The notes under the pieces were generated by a model. That model searched no databases. It saw only the letters and a list, made by a program, of their open reading frames with translations, and had not been told where the DNA came from. This document shows, in pieces, positions 12,497-26,006 of a stretch of 64,000 bases of DNA. Both the position numbers and the translations under genes were made by a program. How positions within the stretch are numbered: the first letter of the stretch is position 1; each line of letters begins with the position of its first letter. This stretch comes from Anastatus disparis (Eukaryota > Arthropoda > Insecta > Hymenoptera > Eupelmidae): the NCBI GenBank assembly GCA_017163975.1, contig JAFFSR010000227.1, positions 9,228,501 through 9,292,500 of the forward strand. Reading direction: 5' to 3'.

Positions 12497-15400
12497 ATAG
12501 GCTAGTTACCACAGATGCAGCAGTATAAATTCGAAATCCTACTTTTCTCTCTCTATCTCTCTTTTTCTGCAGCGAGCGATTCGCGAAATTGCACTTTTTC
12601 ATCCGGAAAATTAGCTTGCGGCTTTACTGTTATTTACGTCACAGTACACTTCAATGCTACAGAAATGATAAGCTTTTATGTATACACAGTAGAATCGGGA
12701 GTTTTGATAAAAACGTGTTTGAAGTTATTATGTTTAAATTAGTGAAGGGGTTTTATTATAAAAATTATGTTGCATTCTGTGTATTAAATTAATGGGATTC
12801 GTTACACTTAATTAACGATAATATTATTCAACATCGGGCGATGAAAAGCTTGTTTTCTTTTTATGTTTGTTTTATAAATATTATTTTATTTATAATATAT
12901 TTTAAAGTTTAAAAAATTTTTTTTACTTTTTTTTTTTAAATTAAAATTGATGTTAAAATTAAAAGTATAAATGAATTTCAACGGAAAAGATTATTGTAAT
13001 AATTAGTAAACTAATTTCTCTTGGTCCAAACGACAACCTCACCAAACAAAATCTTTATTTTCATAAAAATTATAAAAAAAAGACAAACTTCTGAATTTCT
13101 TTCAACAAATTGTTATGAGAAAAACTTCATGCTTATGAGTAAAATGAACACGTGGGAGAGGCTGAAATGAATATTTCTCGTAGGCGAAAAACTTGTTTAT
13201 TGTATTAGCGCGCCAATCTGATAATGAAGGTTGATGAGCATCAAGATTGCAAGAAAAATAATAGAAATTTTAATTTGTAGGACAGTTTGTGAATTTTTTT
13301 TCTTTTATTTTCTCTCTTTTTTATTCAAAACACATTTATTAATAATTAATTGACCGCGTTATAAGCCGAGCCTAGTTGTGTTTCACCTGCATCTATTGAT
13401 CTTTCGTATTATCGAAAAAAAAAACAATTTTCATCAATGCAATTTAAATCTCAAATGAGTTTTTTCTTTCGCTTATAAAGTGTAAATTGAATTAAAAATC
13501 AGTAGGTTAATGAAAATTTAATTGGAATTGTCAAGTTAATAATAAAAAATTCATTGTTCATTCATGTAATTACTTTCAAAGTGGAGCAGATCGTTTCATT
13601 ACACGAATTTAACTTTTCATCGATAAAAAATATTAGATTCTAGTAACTTCGCTAATTAAATTACTGTAACAAAATTTAAATATTCCTCTTAATTAATTTA
13701 TCGACTCGCTTCATCAGCACAGGCTAATTATAAAACCATTTTATTGGCCACCTAAAACATCGTTATCGCCGGCCAATAACCGCTGGAATGAAATTTTATC
13801 AGTTTATATACACTTCAATTATATCCCTTACGAAAAAAAAAAATTATCATCCTCTTCATAAATGTTTCATAAGCTCTCTTTCTCTCTTCCTCTTACTTTA
13901 TATTTCAACAATGAACTTAATACTGGCGATGATATAAAAGCTTCTTATGAATAATTCGAAAGTTCATTTCGCGACTTCTTCTTCTATTACATCCATACTG
14001 CAAGTACCTTTATGGAGATACGTGTAAGTTTTTAAATAAGATGAACTGGAATACGAAAAAAATTAAGGTATTAGAATTTTAAAAATCTTCCAGAATTCTT
14101 GTTTTAGATCAATGAAAAACTTACAAAGGTTGTTATTTTATTCGGTGCCCTAAATTGCTCGTATGTACAAGTTGCAACTATGTGGAGGATTTTCCAGCCA
14201 ACACCGTTAGTCTTAATTGCGCAGAAGAGGCGCGAGACTATAGTTATCGTGAGATTCACACACTCGCACGTGAGAGGGAGAGAGAGAAGAATTTAGGTTT
14301 TAGTCTTTATTTAGAACAAACTTTGGTAGACAGTAATGGTGCGTTTTATCATTGAAGATCACTGAGAAATAAGGATTGAATGAGATTCGAAAGACTTTGA
14401 AAAAAAAAAAAAAAAATCAGTAGAAATTTATAAGTTAATTCAAAAATTTTTTTAATTGTATATTGTTAATATAAAAGTTTTTAATTTGTTCATAACTTTA
14501 ATGGAAATTTTTTAACAATGTGGAACGAAATACAGTTAAATTAAGAATTTCAAACGTTCTAAATTTATTTTACAAATGTTCATTAAAAGTTTACAATCGA
14601 ATGAATATGACAATACTAATTTTTTTCTATAAGTATGTCATGAGGTAACGATTATAAAGTTCGATGATTCTTTATAAAATTTAAGCTCAATTGAATTAGA
14701 AATTTTAATCATAGTATTATAAAAATTCGTCATTTAATTTTTCTTAATTGTTTTAAAAAAGGATCTTAGTTTTTAAATAAATTTTCTAAAAACATTCTTA
14801 CAGATAAGGTTTTTAATAGTTTTGATATTGGCATCCAAACTAAAACTTTACTAAAATTGACGTGAAAAATGCTTAGTCATATAATAAATAAGGATAATCA
14901 AAAAAATGATCCTTAAAATTAATCTATAATTAGAGTGATTGTATATTAGTGTTATTGATAACTGTAAATTACAAACTTGAAAAAAGGCATCACTAATTAT
15001 AAGTAGTGAAACATTTTGCATTACTAAAAAAATTATGGCACATAATATATCTACATCCAGTAAAAAATAACAAAAAAATTTATGTGAAACGTACAATTAA
15101 AAGAAAAAAACGTAAAGAAGAACCGTGCGCTAAATTCTCGCGAGTCACTTCTTACAATACTGTTTTTTTTTTTTCAATAAAACAAAATCTTTTTCAATAT
15201 ACCGACAAAACACATACAAATATTTCTTCCTCTCTTTCTTCTTTCAATAATTTTTTTCTCTTCGTTTAACCAACTCAACCGCAAAGAATAAAAGATATAT
15301 AAGCAAATTAAATTAAAAGGGTACAATTAGCATTTGTTTCTTAAATAAATTTGCATTTTAAAGATTCATTATCAGGGCGGCTAAAAAATCATTGTGTACA

Positions 15401-17614
15401 CCTATATCCATTGTATAAGTATACCCATACTTGAAAAAAAAGAAGAAAAAATGTATATGAAGAGAGAATTGTTTATGAAGGTTGCATCTTCTAAAGAGGA
15501 TTCTTGTTTCGCGCGTCGCCAACGAAAGAGAATAAGAAGACGAAGACGAGGAGGATGAAGAAGAATAAGAAAAGAGAAAAACTATTTTCTTTGCTTAGTT
15601 ATATGTTCCTTTTTAAAGACTTCTCATATTGCCAAGGCAGAAGGTACGTGAGTTATAAAAGCTTCTATGTATATGTACACGTACAACCTATACAGCTAAA
15701 ACTTGAGAAGAAGATAGGAGGTATACTCGCACTGTCAATTTACATGACAGAATTGCCGTATTAACCTAAGAGGTTAATAAATTTCGAATTTACCCATGGC
15801 GAATATAACCCTCTTAAACTTTGGCGGGTAATTAAATATGTTTATGTTTATGAAGATTTATGAATTACTTGCTAGACGCTTTTTCTATAAGCCCAAGTGG
15901 TTAAATGAAAAACTATTTTGCGGTTTCTTGTTGCTGTTGTTGTTATTATTATTGCGCGCATAAATCTTGTTCGCATTTTTTACGGACCTTATAAAATTAC
16001 AAAACATTTTTATTTATTTAGAAATTTATTTCCGTAACATCAATCAATTTTTAAGAATACTATTATTTGAATAATTTTTTAAGCACAGCGTAATAAAATT
16101 TAAAAACCGCAAATAATACAATTCGGTCGTTAAAATTGATGACTTGTGTAAACATTTTTAGTTATTAAAAAATCGTTTTCCTTTTTCCACAAAATAAAAG
16201 CACGACAATCAAACGATTCAATAAAATGTTTACTACCTCCATAAATCACAACTAAAATTTTATTTTCACGCTCATTAATAATCTTTAAGTTTGAACATTC
16301 TTAAGAACCCATTTTTATTTTTCAAGTTTAAACAAATTTAAGAATAAATACAAGAAACGCGAATCTTTTTTTAAACCAAAGTTAAATAGAAACGGAAGCT
16401 CGTGCTGTTTTGAAATTTCATTTTCGGGCGATTCAGCGGCCGCAGGTGCAGCTTTATTTTTAATGACTCCTTCAGCGATTTATATATACAACGAAGCGAT
16501 ATTCAGTGCGTACACACTCACGTACACGAGCGCATATTTGATTTGCACTAGCCGCAGCTTCATATGGAAGTACTTCAAAGGGTCAGTTCGACCAATATAT
16601 AAACGTCACGCAAAAATTAAAAAAAAAAGAGAGAATAAATAAAAAAAGAGAGAGAGAAGCCCTCGACGAATTGATTCGTAAAAGGTATATAAAAGGGAAA
16701 CTGGGTTTATTGCACCGTTTCGTTTTAATAGCTTATACACACCACGAGAGTCCATAAAAATCTATATGCGTATATACATATACACACATTGGCGAACTTG
16801 TTTTCTAGAAGAGAGAAAAAGCAGCGAGCCGTATAAAGTTAGAAGAAGAAAGAAAACTAAAAGAATAAAGCAATAGAAAGGAACTTAACGGTCTTGGTGT
16901 ATAAGCTTTCGATCGCTTCATCGATGTCGTCGTCGATCGTCTCCATAATTCTGCGCATCAACCGGTTCTCTTCGAACGTCTCTTCTCTCCGCTTCTTTTT
17001 TTTTTTTTAGTTGCATTATGTAGACTTGCGTTCTTTTCAAGTTCACAGTTGAGATGCTTAGATCAGAGGTTTTAAGAGCAACGGTTAAAAGAGGTCAGGC
17101 TTGTAACGCCAGAACGAATTCTTGTATTTTGTTTGGCATTATTATTCAATTGACGGAACAAAAAAAATTGGATACAGGTTACGTGTACCTAATCATTGTT
17201 ATTGTTTGACCGGCTTTTTTTATGTTTAAACTTGATTAAAAGTTTCTAATGTAATAGTAAATTTGTTTTTTAAAAAAGTAATTTATTTATTTTAATTAAT
17301 TAGATAAATATAGCAGGTTTGACTTTGTAAGTCGTTATTTATTATAAATTCATAAAAAATAAAATTCATGATACACGTACGTAGCAACCAATTATTATTA
17401 TTCTTACATTTTTTATATTGAAACTAACATGTACAAAATATAAAAATAAAATAAAAAATAAAAATCTTATAGTCATTGCAATCTATAGAAGCATATAAAC
17501 GCACTGCAAAAGAAATGAGACAAGATGTTCATCCGCATTAGAAAATGATGATTGAACACAACTGGTTCCTCATATATATGCCATTGCAATTACATAAGCT
17601 TCCTTCTAGACATG

Positions 17615-17618
<4 letters not shown>

Positions 17619-17664
<46 letters not shown>
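17619..17664. repeat. (TA)n microsatellite, about 46 bp
   Basis: This is a continuous TA array. The overlapping Ile-Tyr frames are not genes. A short (GTC)n run lies nearby at 17707-17722. Confidence 0.92.
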
Positions 17665-17669
<5 letters not shown>

Positions 17670-17706
17670 CATGTGGACTTTCTTCTTATTTTATGCGATC
17701 GGTCAA

Positions 17707-17722
17707 CGTCGTCGTCGTCGTC
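17707..17722. repeat. Short (CGT)n trinucleotide repeat
   Basis: Five tandem CGT units lie shortly after the (TA)n array. Confidence 0.8.
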
Positions 17723-18280
17723 GTCAAAGAAAAACTTCTTTTTTTTATTATAATCCTTTATAACGATAACACCGCGCCCAATCAATAGACTTCACAAAGG
17801 ACAGCGAACTCAAGTACCGTATAACTTCATATACATATATGTGTGTCTGCGCATATTGTATTTAATATATTTTTGTTTGGCCAAAGTAATTGTTAAGCAC
17901 GTTATAAGATATATATATTATGCGACTCTTGTAATGTGCGACTGAAGGTGAATAATTGTAATCCAATAATCAATCAAGCGAGAACGCTATGCAAATGGAA
18001 TGCAAACCTTCTTTTTTTTTGCTTTTCAGCACGTGAATTTATTTTTCATACAGGCTTTTGTATCGTGACGAAAAATTTAATGCGATGAAATATTTAATTT
18101 TGATCTTATTCTCCAATTATAATTAAAACACACTCAAGCGTAAAATTTAACGGTTTAATATTTATAATAAAATTATTGTTTAATCGTATGTAGAAGAGGT
18201 GCTAATTGAACTATTAATTGCATTAAATGTAGACCATTTTATTAGAAAATCTAGTAGTTCCAAATAACCAATAATTAAGA

Positions 18281-18804
18281 CCCTGGTAGAAAATTGAACA
18301 TTAATCTGCCCAGAATATCTTAAATTTTCTGCTCAGTGGGCAGATTCTGCTGACATATTCTGCCCAGAAACCCTACGTACTGACGACGTTTTCTGGGCAG
18401 AATCTGCTAAAATCATGTTATAAGTCAAATAATATTGATTTGAGGTTATTTTTTCCTATTTCGCTACGCAGGAGAGAGAGAGAAAGAAAATCATACACAT
18501 TCATTTGTTTGTTCGAGATATAATAGCTATCATTTTTTTCTTTAACCATGAAAGCTTAATATATTGCGCTTGATATTATATTTAAAGGTTTTTTTTGTTT
18601 ATATAATTAATTCGGTGACTTTTAAAAAAAATTATTTTTAAAATAAGTATTTGTGATCTGTCTCAATAATTATCATTAATTGATTTAAAACATTAAAGTT
18701 TGTTTACTTAAGGTTATAAATTGATTGATGACAATCGTTCAACATAATTTTCTGGGCAGAAGTTAGTCAAGTGAGCAGAAATTATGTTTAATTTTCTACC
18801 AGGG
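18281..18804. mobile_element. Non-autonomous element with CCCTGGTAGAAAAT terminal inverted repeats (524 bp)
   Basis: The left end starts CCCTGGTAGAAAATTGAACAT, and the right end is the reverse complement with one difference over about 20 bases. The flanks read GA on both sides, compatible with a 2-bp target duplication but too short to prove it. The interior has no coding frame. It carries repeated TCTGCCCAGAA/TTCTGGGCAGAA motifs in both orientations, close to each end. The same terminal sequence bounds a second element at 52090-52260, so this is a repeat family. The transposon superfamily is not identified. Confidence 0.8.
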
Positions 18805-20883
18805 GAGCCATACTATAATAGTTTACTTATACTTTTGAATTTAATTAAATGTTTTTTACCAAATAATAAGTTAAAAGTCATTAAATTTTTTATTATACTT
18901 ACAAAGTTTTTTAAGAATTATAAAACAATAATATTGGCATTTCTCTATACATTAAACTAAAAATACAAGTTTAATTAAAAGTATACAGTAGACTCTGTTA
19001 TAAAGAAGACTTTCAAGAAGAAGGCGGATTAAGACCACGAACTAAATTTTCACTTCTTCAAGTACAAGACGTTTATAAGCGTTTGAGAAAAGTCCATGCT
19101 GGACTATTTTCAATTTAAACTCTTGCCATTGTGCTCTGTAATAAGACAAGCACAAATGTAGCTAACAAGTTTCGTTTGGATAGCGAAAATCGTTTTCGCG
19201 CTCGAAGTAAAGAGAATAAAGAAAAATAGTGTACTGTGCAACTAGTGAAACTAATAGAACGTGGAAAAACATTTGCGAATTAATGATCGTTTTGGATAAT
19301 TTTTTTTTGTTTTGATTCAATTTATGTACAATAATTTGTCCATGCGATTTAATCGGATGCTTAAACATTATTTGCTGTTTCCCATCCAATTGAATTTTGT
19401 ATACAGCATTTCCATTATTCTTCATTCATAAAATAGTAATAAATTTGAAAATTAACTGCTTATTACATGTTCAAAAAAAATAACAGAATAATAATTTTAA
19501 ATTAAAATTACCGTTAAATGTAGGCCAAGAATGGACGATCACAAGACGCTTGACCCAAATCAATTGTTAGTGCGTAGTTTTCTAAGCTCAGAAATAACTA
19601 TTGTTCGCGTAATATGTGTCAGTATAACACGATTCACACGAGAGTTACGCGATGCCTAAATAATAATACCTTTCATGCGAGCATGAAAAGCAATTATAAT
19701 ATCGTTAATACCACTTTAAACGTATATAAGACCATCATAATAAAAAAATTTTTTTCTTATACCCAACTCTCGTGCGTTAAAAGTCTATCCTGTTATTTAC
19801 ACAAAGGAGATCGAAGCTAGCTTGTGAGCTATATCAATATAATCGATGGAGTAGCTGTCAACTTCTTTCGAAAATTCGAAATTGATTTATTTCTTTTCTT
19901 GTGTGAAGTTTGCTACCGTAATCTTAACAGCTAAGTTACTCATTGTTTGGTAATGACTCGGCAACATAGCAAAAATTCTTTGCAAAAAATAAGGTAAATA
20001 CTGTAAAGATTCTTCAAAACATTTTTACGCGTAAATCAGCTATCAATCGAAAAGGTAAAAAATCTCATCAACTTCTTTTAAAATCTGGTAATCGAAAATA
20101 TGTCGATCAGCTTGCACAATATACAAATTTAAAAATATATAAAATCTTAACTGTATGGTAAAATTGAGGTTTCTGGTTGCACGACATAGCAAAGGTCATC
20201 TTTTTCAAAGAGGAGGGGGTTATATACTTGTACTAGCGGTTTTCAACGAGTTTATATCTTGAAAGTCATTCACCGCAGGTTCTCTTTTCTCTACCCTTAG
20301 CCCCCACCCTTCCCCCTTATCTCGCTCTCTTCTTCAGCAGTTTAGATATTCCAAAGGATATAAATATTCAAAGGTTACCCGGTGCGGCTTTCCTGTCACG
20401 CGCAGTGTCGAACTTCTTGTATAGTTAAAAAGGAAAAAGCTGGTTTTCCATGATGAATAAAAAGTTTAAAAAAAAGAAGAAGAAAATATAAAATAAAATA
20501 AAGAAGTTTTAACAATTTTGCACTGCTCGCGGATATAAAACAACGAAATATATATATTTATGTATATATAGTCGACTAGACGTAGACTGGAGAGGGTTAA
20601 AAGTTTCGCCGGGGAGAGCTTCAACGCGAGTAAAATAACAAAAATCCTCGGTGCTTTCGTATAGTTTAAGTTGTTTAATGAAGGACGCGTCGTGAAAAGT
20701 TAAAAAAAAAAATTTGGTCGCGCCAGATGGTTATGTAAGAGAGTTTCGAACAATTCTATGTATAATGAATAAAAAACAGGAGTGGCAGTCGTGGGGACTG
20801 GCCGACAGAAGCTATGCTTCCAGTATATATACATAGAAATTAGGAAGTGTGACATTTGCAAAATTATAATTAATTTTTTAGTG

Positions 20884-21168
20884 AAAACGTTATTTTTCAT
20901 TCGATGTATTATGTATTTAAAAATATATTAATAATGTAGTTTTTTATTAATATCAATTATTAAAAAAACATATATTTAGATAAACGTAATTTTCTTCATG
21001 TGCATTGTAAATAGAAAAGTACAAAAAAACGTTATTTTTCATTCGATGTATTATGTATTTAAAAATGTATTAATAATGTAGTTTTTTATTAATATCAATT
21101 ATTAAAAAAACATATATTTAGGTAAACGTAATTTTCGTCATGTGCATTGTAAACAGAAAAATACAAAA
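20884..21168. repeat. Tandem duplication, two 142-bp units
   Basis: Copy 1 (20884-21025) and copy 2 (21026-21168) share the run AACGTTATTTTTCATTCGAT through TGCATTGTAAA at a constant 142-base offset. I count about five substitutions, for example AAATATATT against AAATGTATT. The high identity suggests recent duplication. The content is non-coding and AT-rich. Confidence 0.93.
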
Positions 21169-21418
21169 ATTTTATTAAATTTTATTAAATTTTCATTTTT
21201 TGTTATTAATGTAGTAATTAATAACAACTATATAAATATACACATATTAATAAACGGAGGAAGATAATGAGAGAAAATAAAAAATTTCTTGCCAAAAAAA
21301 TATATTAAGATTATAATATTATAAATACAAACGCATATTTTCATACGTATACTAATTTTAAAATTTAAATTAAATAAATATTATTTACATAATTTATTTA
21401 TTTAATCATCGTATTCTA

Positions 21419-21660
21419 CGTCTATCCTTCTCTGTCCGCCGGCTTTAAGAATTGACTCTCTCCCTCTCTCTTTCTTTTTCATAAAGAATAGAGAGGGTTG
21501 CGTCTATCCTTCTCTGTCCGCCGGCTTTAAAAATTGACTCTCTCCCTCTCTCTTTCTTTCTCTTATATGTACAATAAAGGTAGCCGCAAATGGAGGGGGC
21601 TATGTCTAGCCTTCTTTGCCGGTTACAACAAGCAGTCTCTTTTTCTTTATCTTTCTTATA
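21419..21660. repeat. Pyrimidine-rich tandem repeat, 82-bp unit plus a diverged third copy
   Basis: CGTCTATCCTTCTCTGTCCG begins at 21419 and again at 21501, an 82-base offset, followed in both by a CTCTCTCCCTCTCTC tract. From about 21594 a diverged third copy reads GGGGGCTATGTCTAGCCTTC. It lies about 250 bp after the 142-bp duplication, so this is a small cluster of local duplications. The long frames on both strands come from the CT-rich sequence and are not credible genes. Confidence 0.85.
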
Positions 21661-23721
21661 CACATCCACTTGTGTATATACATGCATATTCTTAAGCGGA
21701 ATGGGAGAGAGGGAAAGAAAGAAAGAGAAAAAAGAATGTTTGTATGTTAATAGCAATAATGGCATCCTGTGTCGTATTCGTTCATTCACGCTGGGTGACA
21801 TTTGGGACTGTCGATTTTTATACATTTAGTGCCCCTGCCGTAACGTCGCGTAAGAAGCATAGCTTCAAAAAAAGGGAAATTATGAAATTTAAAAGCAAAT
21901 TTGAAAATCGCAAAATTAATTTAACATTTTCATCGCACCTACGAAAAACTCATTAGACAAAAGAAGTTTAATATTGAATATGACATGAAATTAACTCTTT
22001 CGTTTGAAACAATTACTAGTAGATCTAAAATATTTTATTTTATTCAAATGGGTTTTTCTTGAAATATAAATTATCTTACTTTTGATCAAATAATCCAATT
22101 GCCTTTTTGATTGGACATCGAATCCTAAATTTATCTTTTCCTGCAGTACCATTTTTTCTGATAAATTTGCATCAAACAATGAGTAAATTAAATTAGGTTC
22201 AATAACTCTATAATAAACTCGATAAAATGCTACTATCAATTCAAAAATATTCCTTTTAATTAAATCAATTCGAATCAAGATGATCCATTTTGATTATATA
22301 AATTTTATTGTAATTATATCCATATCGTATCCCTTCATCTGATTGCAAAAAAAAGTCAACCATACACAGAGAACAGATTAAAGATAGAAGCCTCTCAATC
22401 ACAAGAAAGAAAGAGATCAAGGAAGTAGTCAACGATGACGACTACGATGAAAAAAAAAGAGAAGAATTAAAAAAAAAGAAACACAAAAGCCCTCCTATAC
22501 TCAAATCGATATTCTCAACTTCCTAAGACTCATTATTCAAGAGCCCTATGGGCGATCCCTCACGTGGATATAATGCATATGTAAATCTCGTTAACGCGTT
22601 CACGACGTTAACGTTAGTGTCTCCCTTCTCTTTCTTTCTTTCTCGTTTTCTTCCAGAAGCCATGCGTGTTGAATTCTGACAGTCAACGGGCTGTCCAAAG
22701 AATATGAAAAGGACCAAGATTATAGATGCGTTAGATGAGTCAAGTTATATTATAGGAATGAATAATTAGAACATATTTGTAGAAATGTTTGCGAACATGA
22801 TGAATCACGCGGTGTTTTCTGTTTGTTTGCGATATTATTTTTTTCGGTTATTTTGTTATTTCACGCTTGGTTTTCATCTAATGTGTTACGATTCTTAATA
22901 AATCATAACTTTCATTTACGTCTTAGATTTTTTATTTTAGCAAATCAATATGAATTTATATTCTATTAACAATTCAATCATGTTAAAATCCGAGTTGAAT
23001 CACTATAAAAATACAAAGTTATTCATAGACATAATAATTTCCAATACTTAAGATAATAAAGTAGATAAATAATGAACAAATTAGATTAAGACACCTTGTC
23101 ATCTATAAATATCAAACGAACGAGCACGTGTCTCGATCTAAAATTTCATTATTAGCATCGTTCTAAAAATAATTGAAAAAAAAAAAAAAGATTTCTCTCG
23201 ATAAATATAGCGAACATTAAATTCACGCGCGACAAACAAGTTTTTTAGAGAATCATCGAAAACTATTTTTATAATGGTAATGACGCAAGCTTTTCATTAT
23301 ATTGTTTTTCCTTATAATAATTTCTCGTGATTTTCGATCGACTAATTTGGTGCGGATTATTTTTACGACTTCGGGATTTTTTATTTAGCGTTTAATTTAG
23401 CTTTACGTAATCTCGAAATTTATTTTTATTGCGCTTCTTTTCGTTACATTAATAATTTATATCTCAAAATTTATGAAAATACTTCAATTTTTTAATGATT
23501 ATGTAAAAAAATACGTCTTACGATTAAATTAAAATTTCCAAAAATAAATGAGGAGAGAAAAAATCCTCAAGTACGTTGTTATTTCATTCAGGTCTTAATA
23601 TACATTTAACAATGTACGACCTTGTCGCATAATATTACGTTATGATACTAGTAGTCCGCTTCATACGAAGAGGATAACATAAGACGGTAAGAGGCAAAAT
23701 GTACATAAGATAGAAGTGTAT

Positions 23722-23725
<4 letters not shown>

Positions 23726-23781
<56 letters not shown>
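23726..23781. repeat. (TA)n microsatellite, about 56 bp
   Basis: This is the longest TA array in the window. The overlapping minus-strand Ile-Tyr frames are artefacts. Confidence 0.92.
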
Positions 23782-23783
<2 letters not shown>

Positions 23784-23878
23784 GCACGAAAGAGAAGTGA
23801 GAAAAGAGTCGTCGACCTCTTGTGGCATGCACAACTTCTCTTTTGCTCCAACTTGCTTCTTCTCTTTCTCATTTGCAA

Positions 23879-24005
23879 TTTTCTCTCTCTCTTTTTTTTT
23901 CTTCTAAATTTCTCTTTTTCTTAGACCTCTCTTTCTCATTCTTTTTATTTCCTTTCTTTCTCTCTCTCTCGACTTGACTCTTCCTATTCTCTTATTTCTC
24001 TTTAC
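23879..24005 (+). other. Long pyrimidine-rich stretch
   Basis: This run is dominated by CTCTCTCT, TTTTTCTT and TTTCTTTCTC on the + strand with few purines. It could mimic splice-acceptor tracts or adopt triplex-type structure. No AG|GT junction or credible exon follows it directly. The 102-codon frame after it is Phe/Leu/Ser-rich and unrecognised. Confidence 0.5.
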
Positions 24006-25992
24006 TTCTTTCGCTTTGTCCTCGTGCTACTCTCTTGTACGATGTGTATATATGTATGGACTTCCCCTTTTTTTCTCTATGCGATTTCTACAGTTTATCT
24101 TTATCTTCATCTTTATGAAACGCATCTTTTTTATTTTTCCTTACTTCAAAGCTCTCAAATACGTCTGTTACACAGTGAATAGAAAAGAAGCTTATACGAT
24201 TTCTTTCTTTCTTTTCACTAGACTGCGCGTTAGTGTGTTTTGCAACTTTTATTTTATTTTTTTTCAATGTTTATTAAAGTAAAGACGTATAAATTATGCA
24301 AATAAATTTTAACTACGATCATAATCTTTATTATTAATAAAAGAGAATAACTACTGAATCAAATAAAATTGTTTGGATTCAATTATAATTTATTTCATAA
24401 TCAAATTTCGTAATAATTGATTGATGAAAAAACCTAAAAGAGTATAAACAAATAATAAACAAAAATCAATTAAATTAATTAACAGCCGATCGGTTAAAAT
24501 TGTTAAAATTAAATATTGCTGATCATCGTTTTCTGCATAAAAAAAATTCTCCTTTTTTTTCTTTCCAAAGAAAACAGCTATGCATTCGCGCGTGATTCCC
24601 ATTTACTACTTCTTCTCTCTCTGATTCTCAAACTGCTGCTGCTGAATCCATGGAATCTCAGATGATCGTTTTTATCTTAAAGAATCTCAGCAATCAAAGG
24701 CGCATGGATCGCTGGCACATTGCGGCCGATTTCAAAGAGAGACGAAAAAAAAAAGAAGTTAAAAGAAAAAAAATAAAGAAGTTGAAAAAGATTAAAAAAA
24801 GAAGAGAAAAAAAAGAAGTGAGCACGAACGTCGACAAGATCGAAAGAAAAAGAAATAACATGACATCGAGAAATGGTTTGGGTTAAAGATATCTTTCTAA
24901 ACGACTAAGATGGTATAGAAAAGGGTATCGAGGAGAAAGAAAAAAAAATCGTAAAAAAAAAAATCTTGAGGATTTCTTTCGCACAGGTGCAAAAGAAAGG
25001 ATAATGTTGCAGGTGCATTGAAAGGATGAGTTGTTTGATATCTATGAGATGGAAAATGTACGTGTGAATTGAAAGAGATGAAGAGAAAAATAAAAAAAAA
25101 ATTTTTTTATGGGTGCGATATAAAATATATTGGGTATTAAATCAGACTTGGCATTGACGAGTCTTGATCAATTAACGAATGATCGATGTTTGAGTGAGAA
25201 ATCAAAAACTAATTGCAAAAAATTCTTTTTTTTTTAATTGGATTATTTCACAAAATTAAAATTGCCAAGAAGCGTTAATAGATTTTTTATCTATAAAAAA
25301 GCTTTTATGGTTTCATTGAAATTTTATTGCTATATTTATTAAAATCATTAAGTGTTATTTTTTGTAATCATCGTTTACTATTAGAAAATTTTAATTTAAA
25401 AAAATTGTAAAAACGATGTACTTTTACAACAATATTCTCTCCATTAGCTATAAATAAAAAATTGTATTTTACCCGAAAGTAATACCTCTCTATTATAATC
25501 ATTATACGTTGCATTAATTTTTAACAAAAGTATAGAACGATTTACCAAAACTAATCGAAGTACAATTTTCCATAGGAAGAACCATTATTTTCTATAATTT
25601 GCCAAAGCCTCAAGAATGAAATGATTGTCGTTAACTATTTTTTTCAAATTAACTCCTCAATGGACGATGTGTGAGAAAAGTTGTAGGCAACACGTAAGAG
25701 AATTAGCGGTTTGATAAAAGTTAAATTACGTGCAGGGAACTTGATTAAAAAGCCGGAAACACAAAAAAAATAAGGATGGCGTAGACAAAAGTTAATGGAA
25801 ACGCTTATACGTTTGATTTTATTTTAAATCCTTAACTACAGTTCACATGAAGAATTTTTGCCGTCAGTAACTAATCAATTAAATTCCATATATTGATTAA
25901 CCCTTTTACTAATTAAATTTAAAAAAAAAATTTTTTAAATCGTTTCTATAGAAATCACCCTTTGAGTTCCCCTTCATGTTGCAAAAAGGGTC

Positions 25993-26006
25993 ACGCCATA
26001 TGGCGT
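25993..26006. repeat. 14-bp perfect palindrome ACGCCATATGGCGT
   Basis: This is a perfect dyad centred on CATATG, within the longer near-dyad GTCACGCCATATGGCGTCAC. It could be a dimeric protein-binding site, but nothing else supports that. Confidence 0.4.

Noticed and set aside
17545..17788. Frames with Ile-Tyr repeats (also at 23635-23878)
   Set aside because: They are translations of (TA)n microsatellites.
21445..21829. 126-codon minus-strand and 79-codon plus-strand frames
   Set aside because: They arise from the CT-rich tandem repeat and overlap on both strands.
24650..24886. 78-codon Lys/Arg-rich frame
   Set aside because: It is produced by A/G-rich sequence, with no domain or splice context.
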